Assembly (NCBI RefSeq): GCF_000764305.2 | Contig: NW_025945902.1 | Coordinates: forward strand, 124,001 to 188,000 | DNA: 64,000 nt | Direction of reading: 5' to 3' | Origin: Hyalella azteca | Lineage: Eukaryota; Arthropoda; Malacostraca; Amphipoda; Hyalellidae | Part shown: piece by piece, positions 60,182 through 64,000 of the stretch | How positions within the stretch are numbered: position 1 is the first letter of the stretch | Layout of the letters: each line of letters begins with the position of its first letter | Translations under genes and position numbers: made by a program | Notes under the pieces: model-generated | Database searches by the model: none | What the model was told of the DNA's origin: nothing | What the model saw: the letters and a program-made list of their open reading frames with translations, nothing else

Positions 60182-61769
60182 CAATGAAACCGTAGGGTCT
60201 AGACCGGCCTTTACCCAGATCATTTTATATCAGCACTGCACAATGTAAATGGTATCATATACATTTTCAGGCCATGTAGGGCAGGGCAAGATTAAAAGAG
60301 TACTTCGTAAATTCAAACGAAAACCTTCGTATCCCCATTTTTAGCGGAGCTTAAAAATTTTTGAATTTTTTTAAAAGACCATGGATGTAATAAGCGTCGA
60401 TATCACCAATGCATGTTTGAAGACATAGTATACTTAAGATCGTTTTTCAACTCCCCTCCATATTGGGACTGTTGAATTTACTTATAGCAAGGCAAGCGGC
60501 CTCTAAGCTTCTTTGTTTGCTAAGAAAGCGAAGTTTATGCGTACGGCACCGGGGGGAAATGCAATGAGAATGGTATTCTTGCTTCTCAATGCAATTCCAG
60601 GCCCCTGGCTGCACTAACGGCGACTGCTGCATCGAAAAAATTGGGTTTTCAAGCGATTCGCGCAATTTCATCTCTTTTCGACATGTACTTGCTGTGCTCC
60701 TTACGTAGTATTTGAATGTTTGTTTAAAAGTACGTTATAAAATTGATCTTTTTTTAGACGTATTGTCTTTCATTGTATCGTGTGAACCTTGTCCATCGAT
60801 GAAGACTGTAAGGCCGGTGAGTAATGAAGAGCAACAGCTTGTATGCCGACGAGCTATTACTACGGGCAAACTCGCGACTCCGCCACGACTGAGCTACATA
60901 TTGATCTTGCTTAATTCATGCTAGGCAATTATCTTCCAAGTGAACTCGTGACGCTCTATGCTTCATTCATACGAAGCTCCATGCATTATGTGATGCCTCG
61001 ATTTCTTCGTGTCAGAAGCTTGCTGTACTACTTGCAGCGGTCTGTATCCGTTCTGGAAGAAGCCTTATAATTTTTTATTGCTCACGGGTATAACTATGAA
61101 GACGGAAGTTCTGATTCATCATTGATTGCTACTTCGCGATAGCAAGTGGCTTCAATAAGTCAACGATAGTTGATTGGTCGTCAGCTAGGAACTTATACGC
61201 GAAACATGCGCGAGCAAATGTTGGAGCGCGTAAGTTAATTTTATACGGGTATGTACATAAATAAGCTAATCAACCAACAAGGATTCTATAAACTCATTCT
61301 TCGAAAATTTCGAAGTTCATAGTGTAAGTCTGTAAGAGACAGCGATGCGAGCATCAGTCCAGAGTATGTTATCAATAAGAGCTCTGTAGTTGCCGTCAAT
61401 TCTCCAACCCTGACGCCTCACGGGTGCGCTCTGGCTGCCTGCTGCTCTCGCGCTTGCATCATCTCGTCCTAAAATACGAGTCAAGGAGGATAAACTGCTT
61501 CAGGCGTTGAAACTAAATAAGGGAAACAGCATGTGAATCCAACGGCCTCTAATCAATCACGAATTACGACTAAACTTACCGATGTTAGACGTGCTACCTG
61601 AGGTTCCAAAACGAACAGTTACTATATGTTCATAATTTCAGTGCGGAGCCATCATTGAAAAAGAGCCTTCAGGTCCACAAATGTAAAATTTACTTTTAAT
61701 AGTATCATTTCCGCTGATTACAGTTGGTTGCTATCATATTTCTATCAGCCGTTTAAACCCTGCTGCCAG
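60182..61769. other. No gene recognised
   Basis: Small open frames (for example 60447-60671 on the minus strand) without known motifs. Confidence 0.45.
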
Positions 61770-62505
61770 TTAGTCACACTCACTCAGTCATTCACTCACT
61801 CAGTCATTCACTCACTAAGTCATTCATTCATTCACTCAGTCATCCACTCACTCACTCAGGCATTCACTCACTCAGTCATTCGCTCACTCTGTCTTTCACT
61901 CAGTCATTCACTCACTCATTCATTCACTCACTCAGTCATTCACTAACTCAGTCATTCACTCACTCAATCATTCACTCACTCAGTCATTCACTCACTAAGT
62001 CATTCACTCACTCAGTGATTCACTCACTCACTCAATCATTCAATCACTCAGTCATTCACTCACTCGGTCATTCACTCATTCACTTACTCAGTCACTCACT
62101 CTGACTTTCACTCAATCAGTCATTCACTCACTCAAACACTCACTCTGTTGTTCACTCAGTCACTCACTCAGTCAGGTGGGTGAGTGACTTATCACTCACT
62201 CACTAATTTACTCAATCACTCACTCACTCGCTCAGTCAGTCATGCACTCAAGTCAGTCACTAACTTTTTCACTCACTCTGTCTGTCACTCACTCAGCCAG
62301 TCACTCACTCAGTCAGTCATTTACTAAGCCAGTCACTCACTCATTCACTTTCTGTCACTCACTCAGTCATACACTCAGTCAGTCACTCACTCTTTCACTC
62401 ACTCAGTCAGTCATTCACTCAGCCAGTCACTCACTCATTTACTCTCTCAGTCACTCACTCAGTCGTTCACTCATTCATTCACACAGTCAGTCACTCACTC
62501 TAGAT
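61770..62505. repeat. Degenerate tetranucleotide array (cact/cagt/catt), about 740 bp
   Basis: Long run of cactcactcagtcattcact and variants, all built on a four-base period of the form (t/c)cac-tcan. The His/Ser/Thr-rich open frames come from the repeat and are not proteins. One inverted piece (gtgggtgagtgact) occurs near 62176. Confidence 0.95.
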
Positions 62506-62798
62506 GATTCACAATTTTGACGAAAAATCTGGGCAAAAAAAATAATCTGCAGCATGAAGAAATTGGTCGATAAGGAACTATCTGAAGCTAAAAGCTTTGA
62601 GCTAATCTCACGCCGGCCACGGGATGATGGAGGCGCGATGACGGGGAAATTCTGAGGTCCACGATACTATGTCATCAAAGTTAGTTCCCTGGCTGTCTCG
62701 GGACACAAGCCTTCGCACGACATCAATAGTCGACACGCTGCTCATCCATAGACCGTTCACGACAATACAGGAGCTATAGCGCCTACAACCGCATTACT

Positions 62799-63789
62799 GA
62801 TTGCCTAGAGGGACCTTCAACTGATTATTATCACATAGAGGAGAAGAAAATATAAAAGGTACCGACGATAATTTAACAGATTGCCTAGAGGGACCTTGAA
62901 CTGATTATTATCACAAGGAGGAGAAGAAAATATAAAAGGTACCGACGATAATTTAACAGATTGCCTAGAGGGACCTTGAACTGATTATTATCGCAAGGAG
63001 GAGAAGAAAATATAAAAGGTGCCGACGATAATTTAACAGATTGCCTAGAGGGACCTTCAACTGATTATTATCGCAAGGAGGAGAAGAAAATATAAAAGGT
63101 GCCGACGATAATTTAACAGATTGCCTAGAGGGACCTTCAACTGATTATTATCGCAAGGAGGAGAAGAAAATATAAAAGGTGCCGACGATAATTTAACAGA
63201 TTGCCTAGAGGGACCTTCAACTGATTATTATCGCAAGGAGGAGAAGAAAATATAAAAGGTGCCGACGATAATTTAACAGATTGCCTAGAGGGACCTTCAA
63301 CTGATTATTATCGCAAGGAGGAGAAGAAAATATAAAAGGCGCCGACGATAATTTAACAGATTGCCTAGAGGGACCTTCAACTGATTATTATCGCAAGGAG
63401 GAGAAGAAAATAAAAAAAGCGCCGACGATAATTTAACAGATTGCCTAGAGGGACCTTGAACTGATTATTATCACAAGAAGGAGAAGAAAATAAAAAAGGT
63501 GATGACGATAATTTAAACAGAAGATAATTTAAACAGATTGTCTAGAGGGACCTTGAACTGATTATTATCAAAAGCAGGAGAAGAAAATATAAAAGGAGCC
63601 GACGATAATATAAACAGAAGATAATTTGAACTGATTGTCTAGAGGGACCTTGAACTGATTATCATCACAAGGAGGAGAAGAAAATATAAAAGGCGCTTAC
63701 TATGTACTAACAGAAGATAATTTAAACAGATTGCCTAGAGGGATCTTGAACTGATTATTATCACAAGGAGAAGAAAAAATAAAAAAGAC
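62799..63789. repeat. 80-bp satellite, about 12 units
   Basis: Units start with gattgcctagagggacctt and continue with gaactgattattatcacaag, gaggagaagaaaatataaaa and ggtaccgacgataatttaac. The first eight are almost identical at exactly 80 bp. Those after about 63500 carry insertions (aacagaagataattt) and more changes, so the array is older or less homogenised on the right. Confidence 0.97.
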
Positions 63790-64000
63790 GCTGAAAACAG
63801 ACGATGATGTAAAATTAGACGCATCAAATAATATTGGTGATACATTTAATTGTCTTTCGTTCCTAGGAACATTGAAAATTTACAGTATTATTGAATGAAA
63901 AGCTGGCAACGATCAACGACAGCGTCAGCAATTTCATCAGAAAATATCTCTCTGCATGAAAAATTCACAGTAGTTTTGAAGGAAAAATCAGATAAACATT
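63790..64000. other. Window end, no feature seen
   Basis: AT-rich unique sequence. Confidence 0.4.

Noticed and set aside
61728..62520. His/Ser/Thr-rich open frames
   Set aside because: By-products of the tetranucleotide repeat.
62799..63789. 80-bp repeats considered as a CRISPR array or repeat-protein gene
   Set aside because: No alternating spacers, and 80 is not a multiple of three, so no continuous frame exists.

Overview
The window is AT-rich eukaryotic DNA with long introns, GT-AG exon boundaries and very many repeats. One gene can be identified with confidence. Five exons on the minus strand encode a metabotropic GABA-B receptor subunit of the invertebrate R2 type. Together with a Tc1-like transposon and a possible Polinton relic, this suggests an arthropod, probably an insect or crustacean. 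I cannot name the species.

Layout of the gene. Reading on the minus strand, the exons are 26375-26241, 16235-16098, 14259-14092, 12293-12074 and 4794-4574. Their phases join without a break into 294 residues of the extracellular Venus-flytrap ligand-binding domain. The signal-peptide exon should lie above 26375 and the seven-helix, cytoplasmic and 3' exons below 4574. I found neither, so the gene is partial at both ends. The region 1-4573 is probably the next intron.

What the introns hold. The most striking feature is a 50-bp minisatellite at 4030-4573. Its unit is the last 34 nt of the exon plus the first 16 nt of the intron, so the AAG|GTGAGT splice donor occurs seven times in a row at 50-bp spacing. 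Two families of short elements sit in opposite orientation on either side of exons: a 145-bp MITE around exon 16098-16235, and a fold-back repeat around exons 12074-14259. A 143-bp near-perfect hairpin lies at 8055-8358. A degraded element with 150-bp terminal inverted repeats lies at 725-2894.

The region 26.4-64 kb holds no gene I can recognise. It contains a decayed Tc1 transposon (48404-50117) with a nested 415-bp insertion, a 4.9-kb structure with 1.6-1.7-kb inverted arms (55303-60181), a 270-bp MITE (43939-44208), and a series of minisatellites and satellites. The largest are a degenerate tetranucleotide array (61770-62505) and an 80-bp satellite (62799-63789). Most open frames here are short and chance-like. 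A few coding-like stretches are listed with low confidence. I saw no convincing tRNA, rRNA, CRISPR array or bacterial-type operon.
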